Shown here: one piece after another, positions 8,393-17,617 of the stretch
Layout: each line of letters opens with the position of its first letter
How positions within the stretch are numbered: position 1 is the stretch's first letter
NCBI GenBank assembly: GCA_044350805.1
Contig: JBILGU010000012.1
Location: 1 to 64,000 of the forward strand
DNA from: UBA6136 sp044350805
GTDB taxonomy: Bacteria > Pseudomonadota > Gammaproteobacteria > Methylococcales > Methylococcaceae
Length of the DNA stretch: 64,000 bases
Direction of reading: 5' to 3'
Notes under the pieces: generated by a model
Told to the model about the DNA's origin: nothing
Databases searched by the model: none
What the model saw: the letters and a program-made list of their open reading frames with translations, nothing else
Position numbers and translations under genes: made by a program

Positions 8393-9391
8393 ATGCTGGC
8401 CATCAAAAAAAATGATATCGATGCCAAGGTCATCCATACGGGTGGACTCGATCTTCGACACCTTAGAAACAAACCCCTTGAAATGCATGCAGGAGAGCAT
8501 GTCCTTGCGCTGATGGGTTTTGCTTCCACTCAACTTGATTCCAGTGACTTTGGCATACCCCTGGCGCCATTAGATCCATCCTGCGATGCTTCCGCATGGA
8601 TATCCGATCAAGCGCCTCGGATATCCCATCCATCGGAAAGCCTGACATTGACGCAAACCGACCAGTTGATGTTCGGGACAGTGAGACTACCTGCCGAAAG
8701 AATCGAAGACGCAACCAGCCAGGCGTACCGATCCATTCACAAAATCATGCAGCAGCACCCCGACTTTCGATTGATACGTCTGTGGAATTTTTTTCCCGGC
8801 ATCAATCTTGAGGAAAAAGGCATTGAGCGCTACCGACGCTTTTCACGGGCGCGGCATGATGTCTTGGCCTTATCGGGGTATCGGATGTCAACCGACTTAC
8901 CCGCCGCGTGTGCTGTCGGGAGCAAGGAGGGGCCCCTGGTGGTTCATTTTCTGGCTGGGAATGGCGCCATCAAGACGCTCGAGAATCCACGACAAGTCAG
9001 CGCCTATCGTTACCCACGTGTCTACGGTCCCCGGAGCCCCTCGTTCTCTCGCGCCGTCATTCACACCTCCGCGCAAGGCCGCCAACTGTTTCTTTCCGGC
9101 ACGGCAAGCATCATTGGACATGAGACCATCGCCCCCTCAGATCCTGAGATGCAAACGCGCGTCACGCTCGACAATCTCTCGGCGTTGCTGGAAGCCGCGC
9201 ATTACCCCACGATCCATTCACTAGGATCCGTGGCCTCTTGGGTGGTTTATATCCGCGATCCTTCCCAAATCCATCTGATCCGTCCCCTGATTTCAAATCA
9301 AATTCATCCGGACTCAAGAATCGTTTACCTTCAGGGCGATATTTGCCGCAAAGATCTGATGGTCGAAATCGAAGGGACCATTTTTTGTTAG
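8393..9391 (+). CDS. Chorismatase (XanB2/Hyg5/FkbO family), hydroxybenzoate-forming
   Basis: 332 residues. Family landmarks include RLWNFFPGIN, RYRRFSRAR, PAACAVGS, VYGPRSPSFSRA, LSGTASIIGHET and the C-terminal CRKDLMVEIEG. The enzymes split chorismate to pyruvate plus a hydroxybenzoate or dihydroxy product. The cysteine (318) seven residues before the last conserved glutamate (325) matches, as I recall it, the arrangement of Hyg5-type enzymes that give 3-hydroxybenzoate. XanB2 in Xanthomonas supplies the starter for xanthomonadin. Here it sits between the halogenase and the carrier protein, so making the aromatic starter unit is a strong inference. It begins 3 bp after the halogenase stop. 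Confidence 0.85.
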   Translation: MLAIKKNDIDAKVIHTGGLDLRHLRNKPLEMHAGEHVLALMGFASTQLDSSDFGIPLAPLDPSCDASAWISDQAPRISHPSESLTLTQTDQLMFGTVRLPAERIEDATSQAYRSIHKIMQQHPDFRLIRLWNFFPGINLEEKGIERYRRFSRARHDVLALSGYRMSTDLPAACAVGSKEGPLVVHFLAGNGAIKTLENPRQVSAYRYPRVYGPRSPSFSRAVIHTSAQGRQLFLSGTASIIGHETIAPSDPEMQTRVTLDNLSALLEAAHYPTIHSLGSVASWVVYIRDPSQIHLIRPLISNQIHPDSRIVYLQGDICRKDLMVEIEGTIFC

Positions 9392-9418
9392 TCCGGCTAC
9401 TTCATTTACTCTCAACAC

Positions 9419-9685
9419 ATGTCGAAACAGACCGACCTAGAAATGGAAATTGCCACCCTATTGGTGGAATCACTCAATCTTGAAGTATCAGCAAACGATA
9501 TCGATCCTGAGGCCCCGCTGTATCAGGAAGGTCTGGGCCTCGACTCCATCGACCTTCTTGAGATTTCTGTCATTCTCTCGAAACGCTACGGGATCCAGAT
9601 CAAATCCGATGATCCTGACATAACCCGTATTTTTACTTCGTTACGCTCACTCTCAACAACAGTCCTCGAGCGGCGGGCACACTAG
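9419..9685 (+). CDS. Acyl carrier protein
   Basis: 88 residues, acidic, four-helix ACP pattern. The phosphopantetheine attachment serine is S43 in GLGLDSIDLLE. It would carry the aromatic starter and the growing polyene chain. E. coli-type aryl-polyene clusters have two carrier proteins; this is the only one I find in the cluster. It is followed directly, with no gap, by the membrane protein gene. Confidence 0.92.
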   Translation: MSKQTDLEMEIATLLVESLNLEVSANDIDPEAPLYQEGLGLDSIDLLEISVILSKRYGIQIKSDDPDITRIFTSLRSLSTTVLERRAH

Positions 9686-10303
9686 GTGCACCATCGGGCC
9701 ATGATCAGTATTGGCCTTGCATTGGCATTCCCACTGGGGAGCCTAGTCATGATCAATGCAGGCAATTTCAATCCGGCCTGGCTTTCTTTGCCCGATATTT
9801 TGATTGGTCTTGCCCTCCTTCAGGGGCTCAAAGCCGATAAAACCTTTTGGTTATTTCTTGCTGGTTTTATTCTGACGCTGCTCTTGTCGATCCTGATTCC
9901 CTCGAAAAGCGCACTGTTTCCGGGTTTCATTTTTCTGGTGGTCTCGAGGTACTTTCACCGCTCATTGTGTGGAGACCAGACGCCTTTGATTACACAGATG
10001 GCCCGCCGCATCAGGGGGCCCACCACGCCCTTTTCCGAGGCAGCAGGCAGGTATACCCGGAGCCTGACGCGCGTCTGGTGGCTTCTCTTTATGATGCTTG
10101 GGCTAAACCAACTTTTGCTTGCATGGATGACGGATGGGCGATGGGCATGGCTGATGGGAAATAGTCTGGCACCGGCCCTCATTTTCTTGTTCCTGATTGT
10201 TGAGCCTCTCTATCGCCGGCATCTCCTTCCAAATGAGCCACACCATTCCCTTCGTCATTTTTTCACCCGACTGGCGGAAATTGATTGGAAAGGGATGAAC
10301 TAA
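9686..10303 (+). CDS. Cluster-associated integral membrane protein (COG4648-like)
   Basis: 205 residues, with about six hydrophobic segments in the first 175 and a basic, cytoplasmic tail (HHSLRHFFTRLAEIDWKG). The GTG start follows the ACP stop immediately; an ATG at 9701 is possible. The position between the carrier protein and the first dehydratase matches the COG4648 membrane protein found in aryl-polyene clusters; this match is from gene order and general character, not from a motif. Its role in pigment assembly is not known. Confidence 0.65.
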   Translation: MHHRAMISIGLALAFPLGSLVMINAGNFNPAWLSLPDILIGLALLQGLKADKTFWLFLAGFILTLLLSILIPSKSALFPGFIFLVVSRYFHRSLCGDQTPLITQMARRIRGPTTPFSEAAGRYTRSLTRVWWLLFMMLGLNQLLLAWMTDGRWAWLMGNSLAPALIFLFLIVEPLYRRHLLPNEPHHSLRHFFTRLAEIDWKGMN

Positions 10304-10306
10304 GCC

Positions 10307-10618
10307 ATGGAAGAAAAGATTCATCGATTTTCGATCCCGTCAGATCACCCGGTGCTGGTTGACCATTTTCCGGGGAACCCTCTGGTTCCAGGAGCTTTGA
10401 TCCTCGATCAGGTCCTTTCAGGATGCGAGCCCTATGCATCTGAAGACATTTGTTTACTGGCCCTGAAGGAAATTAAGTTCAAGTCCCCCCTTAGAGGTCA
10501 CGAGATGGCCCAGATAGATTATTCACAAAGCCCGACAGGCATTCGATTCAAGGTCCGGGTGGCTGATCGGGAGATCGCCGCGGGGATCATCACCCTCCAG
10601 ACCCCCAACAGGGATTGA
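10307..10618 (+). CDS. FabZ/ApeI-like 3-hydroxyacyl-ACP dehydratase
   Basis: 103 residues, a single short hotdog fold. The catalytic region DHFPGNPLVPG (residues 20-30) carries the histidine of the FabZ motif HFPG. It would remove water from 3-hydroxyacyl-ACP to set the conjugated double bonds. The protein is shorter than FabZ, as in ApeI proteins of aryl-polyene clusters, which are reported to work in a pair with a second hotdog protein (ApeP type, here at 16447-16893). Confidence 0.82.
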   Translation: MEEKIHRFSIPSDHPVLVDHFPGNPLVPGALILDQVLSGCEPYASEDICLLALKEIKFKSPLRGHEMAQIDYSQSPTGIRFKVRVADREIAAGIITLQTPNRD

Positions 10619-10621
10619 GCC

Positions 10622-11512
10622 GTGCACTGGCAAAATCTACCCGAGCGAAGTAATGAGTTTTGGATTCATTCCATCATCGCCGTCACCCGACGCCTGGGGC
10701 GATCCGTCTCAAGAATTTTGCTCTATCCGATTAGCCTCTACTTCCTGATCATCAATAACCGCACGAGGCCCGCATCGCGCAAGTTTTATCGCCTGGCACT
10801 GGGGCGAGAACCGGGATTGTTTGATTATTTCAAGCAATATCATACCTTTGCCTGCTCACTGCTAGATCGCCTTGCCATACTGACTGAAACAGATGAAGGC
10901 ATCACGATCCACCTCAGAGGCGTCGAACATCTTGAGCGCATCAGAGATCAAGGAGTCGGCGGGATTCTCGTCGGCTCGCACCTTGGGGGCTTTGATATTC
11001 TTCGGATGATTGGACGAACCCGAGGGGGATACCGTGTCAAGGCCGTCATGTTCGGCGATGCTACGCCACAGATCGTACGGATCTTTCAGGAGATCAACCC
11101 AAGTCTTCACGAAGACATCATCACCGTACCCGGCCCAGCAGCTATTTTGGGGCTCTGGCCCGATGTCAACAAAGGGCTCATGATCGGTCTATTGGGGGAC
11201 CGCCTGATGCCGGGTGAAAGAACTCTAAGTTGCTCGTTTTTTGGTGAACCTGCGCTGTTCCCAACCACCGCACCCTACCTTGCCGATATTCTTGAGATCC
11301 CTCTTCTTCAGTTCTTCTGTCTCAAGCGAAGCTGGGGTAGCTATGACATTATTTTCGAACCGCTATCATTTGATTCAGGTGGACCAAGGGACGAACGCGA
11401 GCACCGAATAAAGCGACTCACCGAACAATATGCCCGAAATTTAGAGCACTACGCCAAAAGCGCACCTTACAACTGGTTCAACTTCCATGATGTGTGGGAA
11501 CTTGCCCCATAA
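10622..11512 (+). CDS. Lipid A biosynthesis-type (LpxL/HtrB-like) acyltransferase
   Basis: 296 residues starting at a GTG 3 bp after the dehydratase stop. An N-terminal hydrophobic helix precedes the acyltransferase signature SHLGGFD (HX4D box, near residue 120), followed by GLLGDR and FFGEPALFPTTAPYLA, typical of the lipid-A acyltransferase superfamily. Homologues are regular members of aryl-polyene clusters, probably joining the polyene-ACP product to a lipid. It belongs to the same run of closely packed plus-strand genes. Confidence 0.85.
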   Translation: MHWQNLPERSNEFWIHSIIAVTRRLGRSVSRILLYPISLYFLIINNRTRPASRKFYRLALGREPGLFDYFKQYHTFACSLLDRLAILTETDEGITIHLRGVEHLERIRDQGVGGILVGSHLGGFDILRMIGRTRGGYRVKAVMFGDATPQIVRIFQEINPSLHEDIITVPGPAAILGLWPDVNKGLMIGLLGDRLMPGERTLSCSFFGEPALFPTTAPYLADILEIPLLQFFCLKRSWGSYDIIFEPLSFDSGGPRDEREHRIKRLTEQYARNLEHYAKSAPYNWFNFHDVWELAP

Positions 11513-11519
11513 TCCCACG

Positions 11520-12101
11520 ATGACATACTGCGTGTTACTCGGGCTGATGCTCATGGCGAACACGTCCATGGCAGAAACCTCGCAAGGTCGACTGGAAGCG
11601 CAGACGCTTGATCAGGCTCTCTATGGGCTCAAAGAGCGGAATACCCGTCGAATCCTCTATCAAGAGTCCCGATTGATCCCTTCGCTGAAAGCTCCCATGC
11701 AAACCCGAGGGTTTCTTGAGTTTCTTCCGCCTGACACGCTTATCAAAAGAGTTGAGGTGCCTACACCAACGACCTATCTTCTCTCCAGCACCGAAATCAG
11801 ACTGACGGATGACACGACGGGCGAAACTCACAGCCTTAAGCCCGATGCAATTCCTGAACTGGCCTACATTGGATCAAGTCTTGTCAGCCTTCTGGTTGGG
11901 GATAAAGTCGCTTTACTCTCTCGCTGGCATGTGACGTTGGGGGGCACCAATCGCCTCTGGGAGATGAATCTCCTCCCCATCGAAAAAGATTTGTCTGGGT
12001 TGCGCCGAGTCCGTATTGAAGGCCAAGAGGGAGATCTAAAAAAACTGCGCATCGAGGCTATTGATGGCAGTATCAGCAACCTCACCCTAGAGACTCCGTG
12101 A
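11520..12101 (+). CDS. LolA-like periplasmic carrier protein of the pigment cluster
   Basis: 193 residues from the ATG at 11520; this gives a proper signal peptide (MTYCVLLGLMLMANTSMAET) and avoids overlap with the gene before. The mature protein has the alternating strand pattern of a LolA/LolB-type half-barrel, including FLEFLPPDTLIKRVEVPTP and a C-terminal RRVRIEGQEGDLKKLRIEA. In aryl-polyene clusters a LolA-like protein is thought to ferry the lipid-linked pigment across the periplasm. It overlaps the exporter gene by 4 bases (GTGA). Confidence 0.78.
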   Translation: MTYCVLLGLMLMANTSMAETSQGRLEAQTLDQALYGLKERNTRRILYQESRLIPSLKAPMQTRGFLEFLPPDTLIKRVEVPTPTTYLLSSTEIRLTDDTTGETHSLKPDAIPELAYIGSSLVSLLVGDKVALLSRWHVTLGGTNRLWEMNLLPIEKDLSGLRRVRIEGQEGDLKKLRIEAIDGSISNLTLETP

Positions 12102-14398
12102 AATCCCGTCTGTTGCTCATGGTGTGGGTTCTTTATCTCGGTTTTGCCGGATATCTTCTCACCCAGGATACTGAGATCACGTCGGATCTGACCTTCTTCC
12201 TACCCAAGGCGACTCAACCCCAAAGTCAGCTCCTTCTTACGGCCACCCGGGAGGGTCCTGGAAGCCGTATGCTGCTCGCTGAAATCACGGGCGGCACTGA
12301 AAAAGAACGATTCGCAAGCAGTGATGCTTTGGTATTGCACCTTCGTGCAACGAACCTATTTACGCGCGTTCAAAATGGCATAGATCCTCAGGACCTCTTT
12401 CGTCTGGAGGACCGACTGTTCCCTTACCGATTCATTCTGACAGCCCCCTCACCCGATCAGTGGCAAGTGCCACAGCTTCATCAAACATTGCAGCAAAGGG
12501 CAACGGCTCTTTACTCAAGCGCAGGCCGACTTGAGGAGCGATGGCTCGATCGAGATCCTCTGGGGAGCTGGAAGCAATACCTCGATCAACTGACTACAGG
12601 TCCGATGCCGCAGATGGTCAGAGGGCATTGGGTCGATGGATCTAAAAATGCCGCCTTGATCCTTATCGAGACTCGAACAGCGGGATTTGATCTTGAATCG
12701 CAGGAAAACGCTCAGGAGCAGGTCTATTCGGCCTTTAATGCCACACCCCACCCTGGACTCGCCCTCAAACTGGGCGGCGCCGGGACCCTTGCGGTTGAAA
12801 CCAACCGCAGTATTACTCAGGAGGCCACCTGGCTCTCGCTGGCCAACACGTTCATGGTCAGTAGCCTCTTGCTGATGGTTTACCGTTCGTGGCGTCTTTT
12901 GTTCCTCGGGTTAATTCCTCTGCTGACCGGATTGCTCACCGGTGCCCTCGCAATTCGGCTCCAATTCGGCGCCATCCACGCCATTACCCTCGGTTTTGGC
13001 AGCACTCTTTTGGGGGTTGCCGCAGACTATCCCAATCATTTTTTCACCCACATCAACCCGAACATCCCCAACCAAACCACGATGCATCGGCTCTGGCCCA
13101 CACTGCGACTTGGCATACTGACCAATATTGCAGGATTCGGCGTGATGTTCTTTTCTGGATTCAGGGGACTTCAGGAAATTGGCATCTTTGCATCCGCAGG
13201 TCTTCTCGGAGCCGGGCTTTCGACACGCTTCATTCTGCCGCAACTTTCACCCCCGTCAGCTGGGCCTGGCGTCTGGATAGCAACACTTTCCAACAACCCC
13301 ATCCTAAGGATCCCGCGCAGAAGAAGGCTTCAGTGTTGCGCTCTGCTTCCCATCCTACTGGGTATCCTTTTCATCTTCAGTGGGCGCTCCCTTTTTAACG
13401 ATGACCTTGCAACCCTAAACCCCGTAACTCCCTCACGTCTGGCACAAGATCTTCAGCTTCAACGGGCTTTCCGGGTACCCGATATGCGTTGGCTCGTTCT
13501 GGTCACGGCGATGAACGAAGATGACGCCTTGGCTCGTAGCGAAAAGTTAAAGCCCGTCTTAAACGATCTCGTCGGCGCTCACGCCATGACAGGCTTTGAT
13601 CTTGTGTCCGATGTACTACCCAGTAAAAAAACGCAGTCGCTTCGAAATGCAGGCCTTCCAACACCTCACGCGGCCTTGGAGGTCATCGGTCAAGCGCTGA
13701 GAGGAACTCCTTTCAAGACTCATGCATTTGACCCAATGATTCATGATCTTTTGGCGTACTCCAAACTTCCTCCTCTCACGCATGAGACTTTGAAGGACAC
13801 CATCCTGGAACCTAGAGTCAACGCTGAGATGATCTCTTTTCCCGAAGGGACTGCGATCATTGTTCCCATCGAAGGGATCGTGGCCATTGCATCAATCCGA
13901 ACGGCGATCCAATCGTTACAGGATCCCGAGATTCAGTTGGTTGATCTTCAAGATGTCATGACGCAGCGAATAAGGGAAAACCGACGAGAAGCCGCCCGAC
14001 TGCTGATGGCAGGACTTGTGATCATATGGATCATTTTGGCTATCGGCCTCCGTCGCCCAGGGGAGGCAGTTAGGGTCATGACACCTATGTTACTGGCCGC
14101 AGTGAGCACTGGGGTCCTTCTGGCCATCATGTCCGATGGGCTCAATATTTATCATTTGGCGTCCATATTGTTAGTCATGGGCCTCAGCCTCGATCAAGCA
14201 CTCTTCTTTAACCGTCCCTGCTCCGATTCACATGAACGCGCAAGAACGCACCTTTCCATCTTGCTTTGCAGTTTAAGCTCCGTTCTGGCGTTTGGTGGAC
14301 TGGCCTTTGCCAGTGTGCCACTGCTTTCGGCAATCGGAACAACCGTTTCCATCGGTGCGTTCTTGGCTGTGACTTTCGCCGCACTGCTGGCCAAGTAA
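12098..14398 (+). CDS. MMPL/RND family exporter of the pigment cluster
   Basis: 766 residues with the two-half RND layout. There is one N-terminal membrane helix, a periplasmic domain to about residue 245, five or six helices (about 250-385), a second helix and periplasmic domain (about 410-620), then a last helix bundle. HAITLGFGSTLLGVAADYPNHF and the matching LILVMGLSLDQALFF-like stretch in the second half are the paired helix-4 regions of this family. It starts at a GTG coupled to the LolA-like gene. It probably extracts the lipid-linked polyene from the inner membrane. Confidence 0.88.
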   Translation: MKSRLLLMVWVLYLGFAGYLLTQDTEITSDLTFFLPKATQPQSQLLLTATREGPGSRMLLAEITGGTEKERFASSDALVLHLRATNLFTRVQNGIDPQDLFRLEDRLFPYRFILTAPSPDQWQVPQLHQTLQQRATALYSSAGRLEERWLDRDPLGSWKQYLDQLTTGPMPQMVRGHWVDGSKNAALILIETRTAGFDLESQENAQEQVYSAFNATPHPGLALKLGGAGTLAVETNRSITQEATWLSLANTFMVSSLLLMVYRSWRLLFLGLIPLLTGLLTGALAIRLQFGAIHAITLGFGSTLLGVAADYPNHFFTHINPNIPNQTTMHRLWPTLRLGILTNIAGFGVMFFSGFRGLQEIGIFASAGLLGAGLSTRFILPQLSPPSAGPGVWIATLSNNPILRIPRRRRLQCCALLPILLGILFIFSGRSLFNDDLATLNPVTPSRLAQDLQLQRAFRVPDMRWLVLVTAMNEDDALARSEKLKPVLNDLVGAHAMTGFDLVSDVLPSKKTQSLRNAGLPTPHAALEVIGQALRGTPFKTHAFDPMIHDLLAYSKLPPLTHETLKDTILEPRVNAEMISFPEGTAIIVPIEGIVAIASIRTAIQSLQDPEIQLVDLQDVMTQRIRENRREAARLLMAGLVIIWIILAIGLRRPGEAVRVMTPMLLAAVSTGVLLAIMSDGLNIYHLASILLVMGLSLDQALFFNRPCSDSHERARTHLSILLCSLSSVLAFGGLAFASVPLLSAIGTTVSIGAFLAVTFAALLAK

Positions 14399-14423
14399 TC
14401 AATCGATTCGCGATAATGAGCTA

Positions 14424-15659
14424 ATGCAACAGATCAAGGCGAGTTTGACCCGCCATTCCCAGCTCCCGCCCATGCCACGACTCGCTGTCCAGGCAATGAC
14501 GCTCACCAACGCTTTTGGAGCGGGATTAGAGCCCACTCTGGCCGGACTGAAGGCAGATCAAACCGCCCTCACCCCGGGGGATTTTCCGGGCTTGGATTTT
14601 GAAACCTGGATAGGTCGCATCTCAGGCATCGAGTCCCATCGCCTTCCCACCCGACTGGATGATTTCGAGGCCAGAAATCACCGCATTATCGATCTGGCCC
14701 TCGACCAGGATGGATTCCGGCAGAAGGTCTCTGCTCTCATTCAGAAATTTGGAGCAGACCGAATCGGACTCATTCTTGGGACCAGCACTTCAGGGATTCT
14801 GGAAACCGAAAAGGCCTATGTTCGCCGAAACCCAGAAGATGGCTCTCTTCCCAACGATTTTCGTTATCGCGAACGGCAAAACACTTCAGCACCTGCAGCC
14901 TTCGTCCAGACCCTTTTGGGCGTCGCAGGTCCCGCCTGGGTGCTTTCAACCGCCTGCTCTTCGAGCAGCAAAGTATTTGGTTCGGCCGCACGTCTTCTTC
15001 AGGCCGGCTGGTGTGATGCGGTCATTGTGGGAGGGGCTGACAGCCTTTGCCTGACAACGCTCTACGGATTCAAGGCGTTGGATTTGGTGGCGACACATCC
15101 AAGTCGTCCGATGGATCAAATGCGTGAGGGCATTTCAATCGGCGAAGGTGCGGGATTTATGATTCTGACGCGTGACCCCGAACCCGAAGAAGGCATCAGT
15201 CTGATCGGATATGGCGAGAGTTCCGATGCATATCATATGTCCAGCCCCCATCCCGATGGCATTGGCGCGGCTCGGGCCATTGCAGAGGGACTTCAACGTG
15301 CGAGGCTCGCGGCCAGCCAGGTCGACTTTACCCTACTCCACGGCACAGGCACGCGCGCGAATGATCTTTCCGAGGACAAGGCCCTGATTCAAATCCTCGG
15401 CGAAAAAAGCACCTGTGCATCCATCAAGGGCGCGATCGGACATACTCTAGGCGCTGCAGGCATCATGAATGCCGTGGTGGCCTGCCTGTCGCTCCGTGAG
15501 GGTTTTTATCCTGGCACGGCCCATTTGGCTTCCCAGGATCCGAAGATCCACTCCCATGTTCTTAAGGAGCCGCAAACACAGACCGGTCAACACATCCTGA
15601 CCAATGCTTTTGGTTTCGGAGGAAGTAATGCGGTCCTTCTCTTTGGGAGGTCACGTTGA
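14424..15659 (+). CDS. Beta-ketoacyl-ACP synthase (FabF/ApeO-like)
   Basis: 411 residues, thiolase fold. The catalytic triad is complete: C178 in STACSSSS, H306 in HGTGTRAND and H340 in GHTLGAAG, with the closing NAFGFGGSNA. It extends the aryl starter with malonyl-ACP. The next gene encodes a partner without these residues, so a KS/chain-length-factor heterodimer is likely. It starts 25 bp after the exporter stop and overlaps the partner gene. Confidence 0.92.
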   Translation: MQQIKASLTRHSQLPPMPRLAVQAMTLTNAFGAGLEPTLAGLKADQTALTPGDFPGLDFETWIGRISGIESHRLPTRLDDFEARNHRIIDLALDQDGFRQKVSALIQKFGADRIGLILGTSTSGILETEKAYVRRNPEDGSLPNDFRYRERQNTSAPAAFVQTLLGVAGPAWVLSTACSSSSKVFGSAARLLQAGWCDAVIVGGADSLCLTTLYGFKALDLVATHPSRPMDQMREGISIGEGAGFMILTRDPEPEEGISLIGYGESSDAYHMSSPHPDGIGAARAIAEGLQRARLAASQVDFTLLHGTGTRANDLSEDKALIQILGEKSTCASIKGAIGHTLGAAGIMNAVVACLSLREGFYPGTAHLASQDPKIHSHVLKEPQTQTGQHILTNAFGFGGSNAVLLFGRSR

Positions 15660-16456
15660 CGATTAGAATTCCGATCGGTGGTATTGGGGTTAGAGCTCCC
15701 GGCATTGAAAACTGGAAAGAGCTCACTGAGAACGCAGAGTATGTGATTCCGACAACTCCGATTGCCGATCAACCCAAGGGCCTTGGACAATGTTTGCCTG
15801 CAACGGAACGGCGCCGAGCCACTCCGGTGACGCGATTGGCTCTGGATCTCGCGATGGAGGCTGTAGGCGACCGAAATACGGATGATCTGAGCGCTGTTTT
15901 CTGCTCTTCTGGTGGAGAAGTAACGGTAGTCCATAAGATCTTCAGCATGCTGGCTGAAGGCGATACGGCCTTATCACCAACTGCCTTTCATAATTCAGTC
16001 CACAACGCAGCCGCAGGCTACTGGAGCATCGCCAGCGGGTCACCTTATGCTGCAGACAGTCTGTGTGCTTTTGATGATAGCTTTGGCGCTGGTCTTGCAG
16101 AGTGTTGTCTTCGATACGCTGAGGGACAACGCAATCTTCTATTGGTGACCTACGACATTCCGCCGCCCCATCCAATCTCATTGCACCGAGAGATTCATAA
16201 TGCCGTTGGAGGCTCTCTTCTTCTCGGCGCGAACAATACTCAGCCCTTGGCGTGGCTGAACCTCCGTTATGAGGCTTGCCCGCATCTTGAAAGCCCACCC
16301 CTCTCCCAGTCTGCCCAAGTAGAGCGCCTGCCAACGCACCCTGGTTCCGTCATGATGGCCCTGCTCAAAACGATTGCTCAGAAAGAACTATCGCACCATG
16401 CCATACCCGCAGGATTTGGAGGGATGCTCCATGTCAAGGTCGAACCATGTTGGTAG
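15656..16456 (+). CDS. Ketosynthase-like chain-length-factor partner (ApeC-like)
   Basis: 266 residues from a TTG that overlaps the stop of the ketosynthase gene. It matches the short KS-like family marked by SPTAFHNSVHNAAAGYWSIA (residues about 104-123). It lacks the Cys-His-His triad, since the acylated cysteine position is replaced. In aryl-polyene systems this subunit pairs with the true ketosynthase and shapes the product chain length. Coupled translation with 14424-15659 fits a 1:1 complex. Confidence 0.8.
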   Translation: MTIRIPIGGIGVRAPGIENWKELTENAEYVIPTTPIADQPKGLGQCLPATERRRATPVTRLALDLAMEAVGDRNTDDLSAVFCSSGGEVTVVHKIFSMLAEGDTALSPTAFHNSVHNAAAGYWSIASGSPYAADSLCAFDDSFGAGLAECCLRYAEGQRNLLLVTYDIPPPHPISLHREIHNAVGGSLLLGANNTQPLAWLNLRYEACPHLESPPLSQSAQVERLPTHPGSVMMALLKTIAQKELSHHAIPAGFGGMLHVKVEPCW

Positions 16457-16893
16457 GTCCTCAGAAAATAAAGTCTTTGCTTCCGCATGGCCCCAGCATG
16501 CAGTTACTGGATCAAGTCATTCGTTTTGGTCCAGAGGAGTTGGTTGCGATTACAAATCAACACCGTGATGTGAACCACCCATTGAGACGATCCTGTGGCA
16601 TGCTTCCAGTAAGCATAGGCATTGAATTTGCGGGACAAGCCTCAGCGATCCACGGCGCCCTTCTTGAGGGGGACGAATCCACGAAACCGAGGCAAGGCTT
16701 TCTTGTCATGGCCCGGGACGTGAGCTGGCGGATTGCACGACTTGATGACCTGACTACTGAGCTTGAGATACGAGTGCAGCTTCTGAGCCGCAACGATCAG
16801 AGCGCCATGTACCAATTCCATTTATGCACACAATCCCAATCACCGCTGATGGCAGGAAGGATGGCCGTTTATTTTCCAGAAGAGCCCCGATGA
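16447..16893 (+). CDS. FabA/ApeP-like hotdog dehydratase
   Basis: 148 residues with a single hotdog domain. The N-terminal LLPHGPSMQLLDQV (residues about 11-24) is the usual opening of this family and HPLRRSCGMLPVSIGIEFAGQ covers the long central helix. It is expected to partner the ApeI-like protein at 10307-10618 in dehydrating 3-hydroxyacyl-ACP. The gene overlaps its upstream neighbour by 10 bases and its downstream neighbour by 4 (ATGA). Confidence 0.82.
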   Translation: MLVGPQKIKSLLPHGPSMQLLDQVIRFGPEELVAITNQHRDVNHPLRRSCGMLPVSIGIEFAGQASAIHGALLEGDESTKPRQGFLVMARDVSWRIARLDDLTTELEIRVQLLSRNDQSAMYQFHLCTQSQSPLMAGRMAVYFPEEPR

Positions 16894-17609
16894 GGCGAGC
16901 ACTGATCACAGGAGGTACCGGTGCGATCGGCTCGGCTGTTGCACGTGCCCTTGCGAATGAGGGCCATGAGGTCCTCATTCACACCCACCGCTCCCCCTCT
17001 CTTGCGGAATCCTTGGCAGAATCCATCAGATCTTCCGGAGGCCAGGCGACCTGCCTTCAATTTGATCTCACTGACCAGCCCTTGGCTGAGGCAGCGCTGA
17101 CTCCGCTGGTCGAAGAATTACCCATTGATATCCTTGTTCACAGCGCAGGGATTCATGCGGATGCCCCTTTAGCTGGAATGAATCCGACGCAATGGCAGTC
17201 TGTGATTGATGTCTCTCTTAACGGCTTTTACAACGTAACACACCCGCTCCTGATGCCTATGATTCGCCAGCGTTGGGGACGCATCATCAGTCTCTCTTCC
17301 GTTGCCGGGGTCACAGGAAATCGAGGACAGGCCAATTATGCAGCAGCGAAGGCAGGATTGATCGGTGCCAGCAAATCCTTGTCGATGGAGCTTGCCAGTC
17401 GCAATATCCTGGTCAATGTGATTGCCCCAGGCATCATTGAAAGTCCGATGACAACAGATGGGTTCTCCACCGATCGCATTCGGTCTCTGGTCCCCATGGG
17501 GCGACAGGGAAAGCCGGAAGAAGTCGCGCATTTGATTGCCTTCCTAGCGTCAGAAAAGGCAAGTTACATCACCGGGCAGGTGATTGGGGTCAATGGTGGA
17601 ATGATCTAG
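16890..17609 (+). CDS. 3-oxoacyl-ACP reductase (FabG/ApeQ-like)
   Basis: 239 residues, classical short-chain dehydrogenase. The cofactor motif is GGTGAIG (8-14), and the catalytic Ser-Tyr-Lys set lies in LSSVAGVTG and Y150-AAAK154. The C-terminus GQVIGVNGGM is the usual FabG ending. It reduces the 3-keto group in each extension cycle using NADPH. The ATGA overlap with the dehydratase gene fixes the start. It is the last plus-strand gene of the cluster and converges with the AMP ligase gene, 8 bp apart. Confidence 0.92.
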   Translation: MRRALITGGTGAIGSAVARALANEGHEVLIHTHRSPSLAESLAESIRSSGGQATCLQFDLTDQPLAEAALTPLVEELPIDILVHSAGIHADAPLAGMNPTQWQSVIDVSLNGFYNVTHPLLMPMIRQRWGRIISLSSVAGVTGNRGQANYAAAKAGLIGASKSLSMELASRNILVNVIAPGIIESPMTTDGFSTDRIRSLVPMGRQGKPEEVAHLIAFLASEKASYITGQVIGVNGGMI

Positions 17610-17617
17610 TACCTGCC

